Positions 1 through 7,364 of a stretch of DNA of 8,381 bases are shown piece by piece. Source of the stretch: an uncultured Pedobacter sp. (GTDB taxonomy: Bacteria; Bacteroidota; Bacteroidia; Sphingobacteriales; Sphingobacteriaceae); the NCBI RefSeq assembly GCF_946479715.1, contig NZ_CAMLHF010000222.1:1-8381 (forward strand). Direction: 5' to 3'. The translations under genes were made by a program, and so were the position numbers. Numbering within the stretch: the stretch's first letter is position 1; each line of letters opens with the position of its first letter. The notes below the pieces were generated by a model. It was not told where the DNA came from and searched no databases. It was given only the letters and a program-made list of their open reading frames with translations.

Positions 1-3000
1 ATGCTCTTCCGATCTATCAAATATTATTTCTATTCCCGAATGCCCAATATCTTGTCGGAAGCATGGACAGCTTACCTCCAAAAAAACCTATCCTCTCCTT
101 TCAACACTGTACAAGCCTCAGCTACTTTCTATTTGTTTCAGTATCAGTATTACAAGGGAATCAAATACGGACAAAGATTTGAGCCTCAATACAAAGGCTA
201 CCTTAAACAGGCGGTACAATTGTATCAGCAGCATCAAAACGTTGTAAATGAGTTTCCAGCGTATAAAAAAACACTGGAAACCTTGCTTAAAAAGATTAAA
301 AATCAAGAGATCAATGTTCAGGTGACAGATCGCCAGATGACGGAAGCACCAATCATGCTAACAGCCAGGTATAGAGGTATACAAAAAATCTATTACCGAA
401 TCGTTAAAATTGGTATCAAAGAGAAAATTACGAACTTAAAAACAGAACGAATAAAAGTACTGCTCAACCGCCCTGCTATCCGCGATTCCAGCTTCCTCTT
501 ACCTTCCGGAACTGATGATTTCGATAAACATGCACTCTATTTAAAGCTCGAAAGTTTGCCAATCGGCACCTATAATGTAGTTTTCTCACCTTCCGATATT
601 AAAACTACAGCCAACCTGAGCCAGATGGAATACATTCAATTTCAGGTATCTGATCTGGCTGTTGTGAATACCAGAGATCAGTTTATCGTGTTGAACAGAA
701 AAACGGGTTTCCCGATGAGTGGCGTAAAAGCAGTAGCAACAGAACAGGTTAGTACCAATTTTAAGGGTTTTGTGCCCATAAAAAAAACCTCCACTTCAAA
801 AGAATTCATGTTCGTTTCTGGCAAAGATACCCTAATGCACGATTTTAATAAAGCAAAGGATAACCTGCCTCGGGAGATATACAATACCGACGATTATGAT
901 GATCTGGAAGAGTTCTTTGACGACCAGGCAAAATTGCAAATTTATACCGACAGAGGAATTTACCGCCCGGGGCAGCGTGTACAGTATAAAGTCATTATGC
1001 TCACCCGAAATCCTTCTACAGGTCAAAACATCGTCTTCAGTAAAGCAAATAAGTATCTCAAGCGCTGGTTGGCAGAAAATAAACCCCTGCTGGAATTAAA
1101 AGACCCTAACTACAGAACGCTTGATTCTATAAAGCTTATGCCTGATGATTATGGAAGTTTTTCGGGTTCTTTCCTTATTCCAAAAAATGCGATGACCGGG
1201 CAATGGTCTATCAATGGCGATGAAATTGATGGCGATAATGGTTATTTTAAAGTTGAGGAATACAAACGGCCTACTATGGAAATAACTATGGAAAAACCTG
1301 TCGAAGCCCCATTACCAGGTGAGCCTTTTGAGGTAAAGCTTAAAGTGAAGTCGCTAAGCGGTGCAGATCTCAATCACGTAAAAATTGCTTACCAGATAAT
1401 AAGAGAATCTAATTACTTTAGAAATACCTCATATATCAATCCTATAGTAACAGATACGCTCGGTTATACCGATGAAAAGGGCTTGCTGGTGATAAAAGTA
1501 AATGATGTGAACCTGCCAAAAAAAAATCCTGATCCCGAAAAGGAATGGGCTATCACTTACAGGTTATCAGCCATGGCCACAGAAGCCACTGGCGAAACCA
1601 CCACTCAGGATAACACATTCAGCGTATCTTCATGGCCGGTCAATATCATCATTCCGGCAGCAAATCAGTACGACAGGAAAGACCTTCCAAAACTAAACAT
1701 CACTGCAAAAACAGAAAACAGCAGGTTTAAACCTAAGGAGGTTCATGTCCGAATTTTTCAGAACATCATAGTGCCCGACACCGCTCGTAGTGAAGCTGTA
1801 GATCAATGGCAGTACACTAAGGATCAATTAAAAGCATGGTTCCCAAACGAGGAAATCCTTAAAAGGACAAGTCTGGAAAAGAAATCAATCTTTGAAAAAA
1901 CAATACCAATAGACAGTACAATTCAGTTTCAATTAGACAAAACCTTGCTTAAAGCCGGCAAGTACGAACTTGCAGTAACCACAACCCAATCAGAAAAAAC
2001 ATCGGGCCATACCAGCATCAATTTTGATGTATTTGATACCGAGCAAAGAGCTACTCCCGGTAATTTAGAAGACTTTAACTATCTACCCATCAATACTGCC
2101 AAACCCGGCGATAAAATAGATTATCAAACTGCTACTATAGACAGTGCTTATGTAGTGTATGGGCTAACTTACTATGTGCACCAAAAGCAGAGCATTGCGG
2201 TAAAAACTACTTACCAGACACAATATCAGGCTAAGGGAATGCAGGCCTATACTTTTACGGTACCAAAAGATGCATTAGAATCATTGGTGCTCACAAAAGC
2301 GTATGTACTAAACAATAAACTATATATAAATGACCAAAACATTTATCTAGTCCCTCCTACTTCGGCAAAGCCAGAAATTATCATAGAAAAATACAGGAAA
2401 GTGCTGGCCCCTGGTACAAAAGAAACTTTTACCGTATCGGTAAAAACAGCCAAAGAAAATATTGCGGCGCAACTGATGACTGGAATGTACGATGCCGCAC
2501 TAGACAAACTTACTTCCCACCAGTGGAACATACCCAACAACCGTTACTTTAGCGGTTACCTGTATGGGGGCTGGAGTCAAACAATTAATAACAGTAACCG
2601 CTATTATCACTATTGGCCAGGTAATAACCAATACAATAATCAAAGCGAATTCATAAATGAATATGAAGGCGATATTATGTTGCAGCAACTAAGAGGCCGT
2701 GTACCTGGGTTGGCAGTACCTTCAGCGAGCTTTGCAAGCTTAGAAGATGGTCAGCTGAGTGAGGTTGTATTAAGGGGTTATAGTGACAAGGTCAGGTACG
2801 CTACTACCGGTAGCGTAATTAACATAAGGGGTACAAATTCTCTTGTTCAGAATGCGCAGCCTCTAATTATAGTAGACGGTGTTCCATTTTCCGGATCATT
2901 AAATGATTTTAATGCCGCTTCCATAACCGAAGCTATGGTATTAAAAGGTGCCGATGCCACAGCTATCTATGGCTCAAAAGCTGCAAATGGCGTGCTGATT

Positions 3001-5301
3001 ATAAGCACCAAAGGAAAGATCATACTGCCGGGAACCCCAGAGCCACAGCCAATGGTGCGTAAAGATTTCAGCGAAACAGCGTTCTTTTATCCAAAACTAT
3101 ACGCTGATAAAAACGGACTATATACCTTTAGTTTTACCATGCCCCAAACAGCAACCGCATGGAACTGGAAGCTAATGGCACATACAAAAAGTGGCCTATT
3201 TGCATATGCAGAGCGAAAACTAAATACGCGTCTGGACCTGATGGTTCAGCCTAACATGCCACGGCTGCTATATCAGGGCGATGAGATAGTATTAAAAAGC
3301 AGGATCAGCAATCTGGATAGTGCAACTATAGATGTAAAGCTTAGCTGTAAGATAGAGGATGCAGTTACCGGCGAAGACCTGACTGCAAAAATACTGAAAG
3401 AGCCTGCCTTTAAAATGGTTAAGGTATCCGGCAAGGTAACTGAAACAGCAGGTTTTGCTTTTAAAATACCCGAAGGTCAACTGAACCCATTAACAATTGT
3501 AACCACTGTAAATGGAGGCGGACTGGCAGATGCCGAAGAACACACTTTGCCGATACTGCCCAAAAAAGTGTTTATGCGTAAGCAAGTGCCTCTTGTATTT
3601 TCAAAGAAAGACAGTTTGGTTCAGGCTCCTAAGCTACCAGACGATGCAGATTTGTATGGCCTTAGTCTCTATGCAGATGCCAAGCCACAAGCGGCCTTAA
3701 TCAATTCCTTACCATTTTTAGCCAATTATTCCTTTAATTGTTCTGAACAAGTATTTAATAAACTCTATGCACGAGTAACCGCAAATCAGTTGATGCGGAA
3801 TCAGCCAGAGCTTGCAAAGTCATTTAAAATGGGTTCACCGGATGCCATTTCAGATACTACTGAACAAAAACTTCCAGATGAACTTGCAGAAGCGGCCATG
3901 CCTTGGTTAAACCTGACAAACCAAACCGCTAAGCAGCAAAAACAATTGTATCAGGTTCTTGATACCATAAGCAACAGAGCTATAATTTCCGACCATTTAA
4001 ATAAGTTGTATTCCATGCAAGATTTCTATGGCGCGCTGCCCTGGTTTGAGGGTGGAAAAAGCAATACTTGGATATCTAATTATGTATTAAGAGGATTTGG
4101 AAAGCTAAATCAGCAGGGATGGCAATCGAACGATTATCAAAGGCATTCAAATTTCATCAAGAGATTAATTGCATATACCGATTCTTTATTCGCTACAAAC
4201 GGCACAGATGGTAACCTTTTTGGTGCCTACTCCCGGTCATTCTGGAAAAAAGAGTATCCCCTTAATCCTGGTGTGATCAAAAAAATAACTACCACTCTTG
4301 AACTTGCCGAAAAAGACATAAACAATAGGCGGTTATATGATCAGGCTTTATGGATTATTGTTTCATTAAAATATGCAAGTCCAGATAACCAAATCTATAA
4401 AAAGGCCCTTGCCCAATTGAATAACATACAACAACGGGCCATAAACGACGAACGCAATGGAATGCGTTGGAAAGAAATTTCAGATGGCGATGATTTGAGC
4501 CATTCAAAAGAAGAAACCATTGCAATGCTTTATGAGGCATTTACACAAGCCGGGGAAAATACAAAGATTGCTGATGGGTTAAGCAAATGGATGCTGTCGG
4601 CCAGGCAAGATTACAGTTGGCGCACAACTACAGGTACTGCTGCAGCTATTGATATACTTAAGGAGTCAGTTGCCTTAAAGACCAGTTTTGTGCCTGATTC
4701 TGTTTCTGCTCAGGTTGGTAATCAGCAGATGAACAGTTCAAACGGTCTTCTGGCTGGGCAGCGCAACCAATTCATCAGTTTGAACAAGGTATCTCCAGTT
4801 ACGGTCTCAGCAAACAATACGGTTGGCGGTGGCATTACATGGCATTACTTCAGTGCCGAAGCGCAGGCCGATGATGCCAATAATAAGGTAAAACTGAAGA
4901 AAACTTTATTTAATTATGATCAGCAGAAGAATTCCTGGGTTCCACTTTCAGATAAACCCGTTTTAAAAATAGGTGAAAAGATAAAAATTGTATTAACGGT
5001 AGAAACAGCGGTAAGCTTGCGCTTTGTACAACTTGAAGATAAGCGTGCAGGTGTATTCGAACCTTTGGATGGCAGTAGTGGTCAGCAGTATCAGGATGGT
5101 ACAAATTATTACAGATCTGTAAGGGATGCAGGGCAGCAGCTATTTATAGATTTACTACCCTCAGGCAGAACTGAGTTTAGCTATGAAGTGACTGTTACGC
5201 AAGAAGGAACTTTTAAAAACGGAGCAGCTATGCTTCAATGTCTATATAATCCGGGTGTAACGGCTTACAGTAATGCAATGACAATTATTTCTAAACCTTA
5301 A
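1..5301 (+). CDS. Alpha-2-macroglobulin family protein with inserted TonB plug, 5'-truncated
   Basis: Large envelope protein of the bacterial alpha-2-macroglobulin family, thought to trap or covalently tag attacking proteases outside the inner membrane. Residues about 6-100 are helical, TPR-like, and match the middle of the usual N-terminal region. MG1-like strands follow. The MG2 signature TDRGIYRPGQ is at 316-325, FKVEEYKRP at 416-424, the bait-region-type domain at about 785-840 (MYDAALD 829-835), an inserted TonB plug at about 892-1006, the A2M domain from RKDFSETAFFYP 1020-1031, NMPRLLYQGDE at 1085-1095, thioester motif CSEQ 1247-1250, a helical thioester domain to about 1600 (PWFEGG 1347-1352), and an MG10-type C-terminal domain at about 1630-1766. 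The ATG at 1 comes from adapter sequence; native coding starts near base 16. From family length I infer that roughly 300 or more N-terminal residues, including the signal peptide, are missing. The family call is very sure. Confidence 0.93.
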   Translation: MLFRSIKYYFYSRMPNILSEAWTAYLQKNLSSPFNTVQASATFYLFQYQYYKGIKYGQRFEPQYKGYLKQAVQLYQQHQNVVNEFPAYKKTLETLLKKIKNQEINVQVTDRQMTEAPIMLTARYRGIQKIYYRIVKIGIKEKITNLKTERIKVLLNRPAIRDSSFLLPSGTDDFDKHALYLKLESLPIGTYNVVFSPSDIKTTANLSQMEYIQFQVSDLAVVNTRDQFIVLNRKTGFPMSGVKAVATEQVSTNFKGFVPIKKTSTSKEFMFVSGKDTLMHDFNKAKDNLPREIYNTDDYDDLEEFFDDQAKLQIYTDRGIYRPGQRVQYKVIMLTRNPSTGQNIVFSKANKYLKRWLAENKPLLELKDPNYRTLDSIKLMPDDYGSFSGSFLIPKNAMTGQWSINGDEIDGDNGYFKVEEYKRPTMEITMEKPVEAPLPGEPFEVKLKVKSLSGADLNHVKIAYQIIRESNYFRNTSYINPIVTDTLGYTDEKGLLVIKVNDVNLPKKNPDPEKEWAITYRLSAMATEATGETTTQDNTFSVSSWPVNIIIPAANQYDRKDLPKLNITAKTENSRFKPKEVHVRIFQNIIVPDTARSEAVDQWQYTKDQLKAWFPNEEILKRTSLEKKSIFEKTIPIDSTIQFQLDKTLLKAGKYELAVTTTQSEKTSGHTSINFDVFDTEQRATPGNLEDFNYLPINTAKPGDKIDYQTATIDSAYVVYGLTYYVHQKQSIAVKTTYQTQYQAKGMQAYTFTVPKDALESLVLTKAYVLNNKLYINDQNIYLVPPTSAKPEIIIEKYRKVLAPGTKETFTVSVKTAKENIAAQLMTGMYDAALDKLTSHQWNIPNNRYFSGYLYGGWSQTINNSNRYYHYWPGNNQYNNQSEFINEYEGDIMLQQLRGRVPGLAVPSASFASLEDGQLSEVVLRGYSDKVRYATTGSVINIRGTNSLVQNAQPLIIVDGVPFSGSLNDFNAASITEAMVLKGADATAIYGSKAANGVLIISTKGKIILPGTPEPQPMVRKDFSETAFFYPKLYADKNGLYTFSFTMPQTATAWNWKLMAHTKSGLFAYAERKLNTRLDLMVQPNMPRLLYQGDEIVLKSRISNLDSATIDVKLSCKIEDAVTGEDLTAKILKEPAFKMVKVSGKVTETAGFAFKIPEGQLNPLTIVTTVNGGGLADAEEHTLPILPKKVFMRKQVPLVFSKKDSLVQAPKLPDDADLYGLSLYADAKPQAALINSLPFLANYSFNCSEQVFNKLYARVTANQLMRNQPELAKSFKMGSPDAISDTTEQKLPDELAEAAMPWLNLTNQTAKQQKQLYQVLDTISNRAIISDHLNKLYSMQDFYGALPWFEGGKSNTWISNYVLRGFGKLNQQGWQSNDYQRHSNFIKRLIAYTDSLFATNGTDGNLFGAYSRSFWKKEYPLNPGVIKKITTTLELAEKDINNRRLYDQALWIIVSLKYASPDNQIYKKALAQLNNIQQRAINDERNGMRWKEISDGDDLSHSKEETIAMLYEAFTQAGENTKIADGLSKWMLSARQDYSWRTTTGTAAAIDILKESVALKTSFVPDSVSAQVGNQQMNSSNGLLAGQRNQFISLNKVSPVTVSANNTVGGGITWHYFSAEAQADDANNKVKLKKTLFNYDQQKNSWVPLSDKPVLKIGEKIKIVLTVETAVSLRFVQLEDKRAGVFEPLDGSSGQQYQDGTNYYRSVRDAGQQLFIDLLPSGRTEFSYEVTVTQEGTFKNGAAMLQCLYNPGVTAYSNAMTIISKP
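2..15 (+). other. Illumina adapter remnant at contig end
   Basis: Positions 2-15 read TGCTCTTCCGATCT, identical to the 3' end of the Illumina TruSeq read-2 adapter. The last 13 bases also match the read-1 adapter. A 13-14 base exact match at the very first bases of a contig is very unlikely by chance, so I read it as untrimmed adapter rather than genome. It supplies the ATG at position 1 and the first five codons (MLFRS) of the following reading frame. Confidence 0.88.
2674..3018 (+). other. TonB-dependent receptor plug domain inside the A2M gene
   Basis: Residues about 892-1006 of the macroglobulin read as a SusC/RagA-type plug: LRGRVPGLAV at 897-906, the RGTNSL box at 943-948, PLIIVDGVPF at 954-963, and the closing VLKGADATAIYGSKAANG stretch (980-997) followed by LIISTKG (999-1005). 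No beta-barrel follows; macroglobulin sequence resumes at once. The reading frame is continuous on both sides, so this is a domain insertion, not an assembly junction that breaks the gene. Confidence 0.93.
3739..3750 (+). other. Thioester motif CSEQ of the macroglobulin
   Basis: Codons 1247-1250 encode Cys-Ser-Glu-Gln in the context NYSFNCSEQVFNK. This fits the C-x-E-Q motif in which Cys and Gln form the internal thioester of A2M/C3/C4 proteins. The motif is complete, so covalent capture of a target protease is chemically possible. Bacterial relatives without thioester activity usually lose the Cys or Gln. Confidence 0.9.
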
Positions 5302-5309
5302 TATACATT

Positions 5310-5645
5310 ATGGCATCAGATCAGAAATTTGTTGATTTTATTGTTGATCAAATACAAGGAGCTGGAACGATCAGCAGTAAGAAAATGTTTGGAGAGTACG
5401 GCCTTTATGCAGACCAAAAGATCTTTGCTTTGGTTTGTGATAACAAACTGTTTATTAAACCCACAGAAGCTGGAAAACAGTTTATAGGAAACGTAGTAGA
5501 AGCCCCTCCGTATCCCGGAGCGAAACCCAGCTTTCTGATCGAGGAGCAACTAGAAGACCGGGAATGGATTACTGAGTTGGTAAGAATTACAGCGGCAGCA
5601 CTTCCAGAGCCTAAACCCAAAAAAGCCAAGAGCAAAAAGATATAA
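5310..5645 (+). CDS. TfoX/Sxy N-terminal domain protein
   Basis: A 111-aa protein made of the TfoX/Sxy N-terminal domain alone. Visible hallmarks are the opening amphipathic helix (FVDFIVDQIQ, 7-16), the KKMFGEYGLY motif at 24-33, and the strand pair leading to LVCDNKLFIKPT at 41-52, followed by a PPYPGAKPSF turn and a last helix. The tail (about 99-111) is Lys/Pro rich. In E. coli, TfoX/Sxy is a coactivator of competence genes and has a second, C-terminal domain that is absent here. Stand-alone TfoX_N proteins are common in Bacteroidota and their role is unknown, so a competence role should not be assumed. The start lies 8 bp after the macroglobulin stop on the same strand with no room for a separate promoter, so co-transcription is likely. 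No Shine-Dalgarno sequence is visible. Confidence 0.88.
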   Translation: MASDQKFVDFIVDQIQGAGTISSKKMFGEYGLYADQKIFALVCDNKLFIKPTEAGKQFIGNVVEAPPYPGAKPSFLIEEQLEDREWITELVRITAAALPEPKPKKAKSKKI

Positions 5646-5652
5646 CACAAAC

Positions 5653-5724
5653 CGTCATTTCGACGATAGGAGAAATCTCTTGGTCATTCCAGTTCAAGAG
5701 ATTTCTCCTATCGTCGAAATGACG
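5653..5724. repeat. 30-bp-arm palindrome, likely bidirectional terminator
   Basis: Arm 5653-5682 is the exact reverse complement of 5695-5724 (30 of 30), with a 12-base loop. It fills the gap between convergent genes: 7 bp after the TfoX stop and 6 bp after the VOC stop. The arm sequence (GTCATTTCGACGATAGGAGA, then AATCTC) resembles dispersed intergenic palindromes I recall from Flavobacterium and Pedobacter genomes. Position and symmetry suggest termination or transcript-end protection for both genes. No strong T-run follows either arm, so classical intrinsic termination is not proven. Confidence 0.85.
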
Positions 5725-5730
5725 AGAGAT

Positions 5731-6138
5731 TTATTTCAATGAATGAAAACCAATCTGGTTGCCTTCAGTATCTTCAGCGACACCACAGAAACCATATTCT
5801 CCAAGAGACATTTTTTCGGCAATCACCTTACCTCCTGCCGCCTCTACCCTTGATAGCTCAACTGCGCAGTCATCAGCATGAAAATAAACCATCGTTCCTC
5901 CTACTCCCGGTTTGCTCATTTCAGATTTACACAATGTACCACTGCTTCCAGGTCCCATCATATCTCCGGGGAAAGCGAGCATTTCAAAGTAACAAGGATC
6001 GTCTTTGTCTACTTTCATATTTTCAGGCGTTGGTAGTTCAGATAGTTGAATCTGCAATACCGCCTCATAGAATTTCTTAGCTCTGGCCAAATCGTTTACA
6101 CTGATTTCTGTCCAGACAAATGGATTTTTAACTGTCAT
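5731..6138 (-). CDS. VOC (glyoxalase/bleomycin-resistance fold) family protein
   Basis: A 135-aa vicinal-oxygen-chelate superfamily protein, about the normal length for a two-module single-chain VOC protein. Module one opens with PFVWTEISVNDLARAKKFY (6-24), the usual beta-alpha start. Module two begins at GGTMVYFHADDC (80-91), continues through a VEAAGGKVI helix (98-106), and ends in the typical GVAEDTEGNQIGFH (119-132) closing strand. It most resembles the group of predicted lactoylglutathione-lyase-related enzymes (COG3324 type). Many of these have His where Thr10 sits here; Glu11 is present, so metal binding cannot be confirmed by eye. Substrate unknown; cytoplasmic, with no signal peptide. 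Transcribed convergently with the TfoX gene and divergently from the YcxB-like gene. An operator-like palindrome lies 15 bp upstream of its start. Confidence 0.87.
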   Translation of the reverse strand: MTVKNPFVWTEISVNDLARAKKFYEAVLQIQLSELPTPENMKVDKDDPCYFEMLAFPGDMMGPGSSGTLCKSEMSKPGVGGTMVYFHADDCAVELSRVEAAGGKVIAEKMSLGEYGFCGVAEDTEGNQIGFHSLK

Positions 6139-6152
6139 GATTCTAAGTTTTA

Positions 6153-6171
6153 TAATGGACTAGTTCCATTA
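6153..6171. promoter_or_regulatory. Operator-like palindrome upstream of the VOC gene
   Basis: TAATGGA CTAGT TCCATTA is a perfect inverted repeat with 7-bp arms and a 5-bp spacer. It lies 15-33 bp before the VOC start codon, inside the divergent intergenic region. On the minus strand it overlaps a weak promoter candidate (TTTG, 19 bp, TAGTATTA). The size fits a dimeric repressor site of the HxlR, TetR or ArsR kind, but no regulator gene is present in the window. Binding is inference. Confidence 0.45.
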
Positions 6172-6269
6172 ATACTAAGTTCCTAAAATATAGCTTCAAA
6201 GATGAGGGGCAACTATGACAAATGTGCGGGTAAATTGTGTCAATATCCCTTAAATAAAGATATAAACCC

Positions 6270-6277
6270 TATCTTGG
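6270..6277 (+). promoter_or_regulatory. Candidate -7 element for the YcxB-like gene
   Basis: TATCTTGG matches the Bacteroidota -7 consensus TAnnTTTG at five of six fixed positions and ends 22 bp before the ATG at 6300. I see no TTTG at the expected -33 distance, so the assignment is tentative. Confidence 0.35.
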
Positions 6278-6299
6278 CCAATATTAAAACTCTTATATA

Positions 6300-6824
6300 A
6301 TGCACACTTACACGCTCTCTTTAGAAGATGTAGTCACTTACAACCAATACAATATATCTTTAAAAAAGAAAACAGGCATTCAGAAATTAAGGCTCATTTT
6401 CTCCATTTACTTCTTCTTGCTTGGTATTGCTAGTTTCATATATGTTGAAAGTTACACAATGGGGGTAGTTTTTATTGGGATTGCATTATTATACCCCCTC
6501 TTGGCTCCAATGTTTACAAAATGGTCATATACCAATGCTTTTAAAAAAATTATCCTTACAGATTGTAAGGGCCTAATTGATGCTCCTAATACTTTTAGCG
6601 TAGCTGACAATAAAATTGTTATTCAAGATCAGGCAGGAATATTTTACTATAACCTATCCGCTGTTGAATCTGTAAGTGAGATCGCCAGCCATTTTTTCAT
6701 CAAATTTAACAATAGCGATGTAGCTATTGTTCCAAAAACAGAAATAGAACTGGCGCAGACAATCAGAACACTAGTTACTGAAAACAATCTGCCACACGTT
6801 GTGCAACTTGATTGGAAATACTAA
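6300..6824 (+). CDS. YcxB-like membrane protein
   Basis: A 174-aa protein with two closely spaced hydrophobic helices at about 30-49 and 53-72, and a soluble C-terminal beta-rich domain. The region 101-160 follows the pattern of the YcxB-like domain: a short strand (KIVIQDQAGIFYYNL, 105-119), an AVESVSEIASHFFIKF stretch (121-136) in place of the usual W-x-x-I-x-x-V segment, and a closing AIVPKTEI (142-149) that matches the typical LIIPK-type motif. Function of the family is unknown; the PH-like fold suggests a membrane-tethered binding module. The ATG at 6300 is the first in frame after a 161-bp divergent region, and the upstream helix start supports it. Convergent with the next gene, with only 27 bp between stops. 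No recognisable operon partner. Confidence 0.7.
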   Translation: MHTYTLSLEDVVTYNQYNISLKKKTGIQKLRLIFSIYFFLLGIASFIYVESYTMGVVFIGIALLYPLLAPMFTKWSYTNAFKKIILTDCKGLIDAPNTFSVADNKIVIQDQAGIFYYNLSAVESVSEIASHFFIKFNNSDVAIVPKTEIELAQTIRTLVTENNLPHVVQLDWKY

Positions 6825-6851
6825 ATCCTTTATACTCTGCATAATTACCTC

Positions 6852-7268
6852 TTACTCATACCAGGCAATAATTTTACCAATTGCTTTTGCTCTGTACCAT
6901 TGCGCTACAAGGAAGCCTGCTACAGCAACATAAAACACCCACATATTATTCTCAATGCCCGTATAAATAAATGGACTGCTTACAATTATCCATTCCAGGA
7001 ATAATTTTCTTAGCAAGTACTTCCTATTCATGTTTAGCAAGATCAAATCCAAAATAAATATGATCGTTATAAAGACTAACCAGAAATAAAACCCAAAAAC
7101 AATAATTCCAATAAAACTACCAAGGAATCCCCACATCAATGAATCGCCTAAATCATTAAATGTAGAAACTTGGCTCAAGGCGACTATAATACCATAGATG
7201 TAAACCGCAGTAAAAATCCCAAGTAAATTAATCCAATTTGTCCGGAAAAACATGAACTTTAAATCCAT
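6852..7268 (-). CDS. Small multi-spanning membrane protein, unknown function
   Basis: A 138-aa, strongly hydrophobic protein rich in Ile, Phe, Trp and Tyr. Likely membrane helices are at about 12-33, 44-78 (long enough for two helices separated by the FGFYFW turn at 58-63), 88-104 and 108-125. There is a charged cytoplasmic-type loop NMNRKYLLRK at 79-88 and a short basic tail (RAKAIGK, 126-132). I recognise no catalytic motif and no named family. The pattern fits the many small four-helix membrane proteins of Bacteroidota. Met6 is an alternative start; Met1 is preferred because it gives the normal positively charged lead before helix one. Its upstream side is the structured 500-bp region, and I see no convincing promoter close to its start. 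The gene itself is likely real; the function is open. Confidence 0.65.
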   Translation of the reverse strand: MDLKFMFFRTNWINLLGIFTAVYIYGIIVALSQVSTFNDLGDSLMWGFLGSFIGIIVFGFYFWLVFITIIFILDLILLNMNRKYLLRKLFLEWIIVSSPFIYTGIENNMWVFYVAVAGFLVAQWYRAKAIGKIIAWYE

Positions 7269-7312
7269 AATATTAAAGTTATCAAATTAGTTCGTTTCAG
7301 TAGTATTTTTTG

Positions 7313-7320
7313 TATCTTAG
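7313..7320 (+). promoter_or_regulatory. Rightward -7 promoter element with no gene behind it
   Basis: TATCTTAG, preceded directly by TTTTTTG, fits the Bacteroidota -7 consensus TAnnTTTG at five of six fixed positions and the common TTTGTATCTTTG context. A TTCG at 7291-7294 lies 18 bp upstream as a near-match to the -33 TTTG. It points into the repeat region, where no plus-strand gene follows. Confidence 0.4.
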
Positions 7321-7364
7321 TCTAACATTTTGCCGGAAAAACCAGTATCAGGCCATAGGTATCG

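Noticed and set aside
3000..3060. Misassembly joining a SusC gene fragment to the macroglobulin
   Set aside because: The frame is intact on both sides, the plug ends at its natural domain boundary (ISTKG), and the macroglobulin resumes at a conserved domain start, which is what a true domain insertion gives. Read coverage could still settle it.
5316..5650. Minus-strand open frames of 77 and 81 codons opposite the TfoX gene
   Set aside because: They are antisense shadows of a protein with a clear TfoX_N pattern and have no recognisable features.
5739..6080. A 113-codon plus-strand open frame
   Set aside because: It lies wholly antisense to the VOC gene, whose protein has clear family motifs; the antisense product has none.
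6825..6851. Terminator between the convergent YcxB-like and membrane protein genes
   Set aside because: The 27-bp gap shows no useful inverted repeat or T-run.
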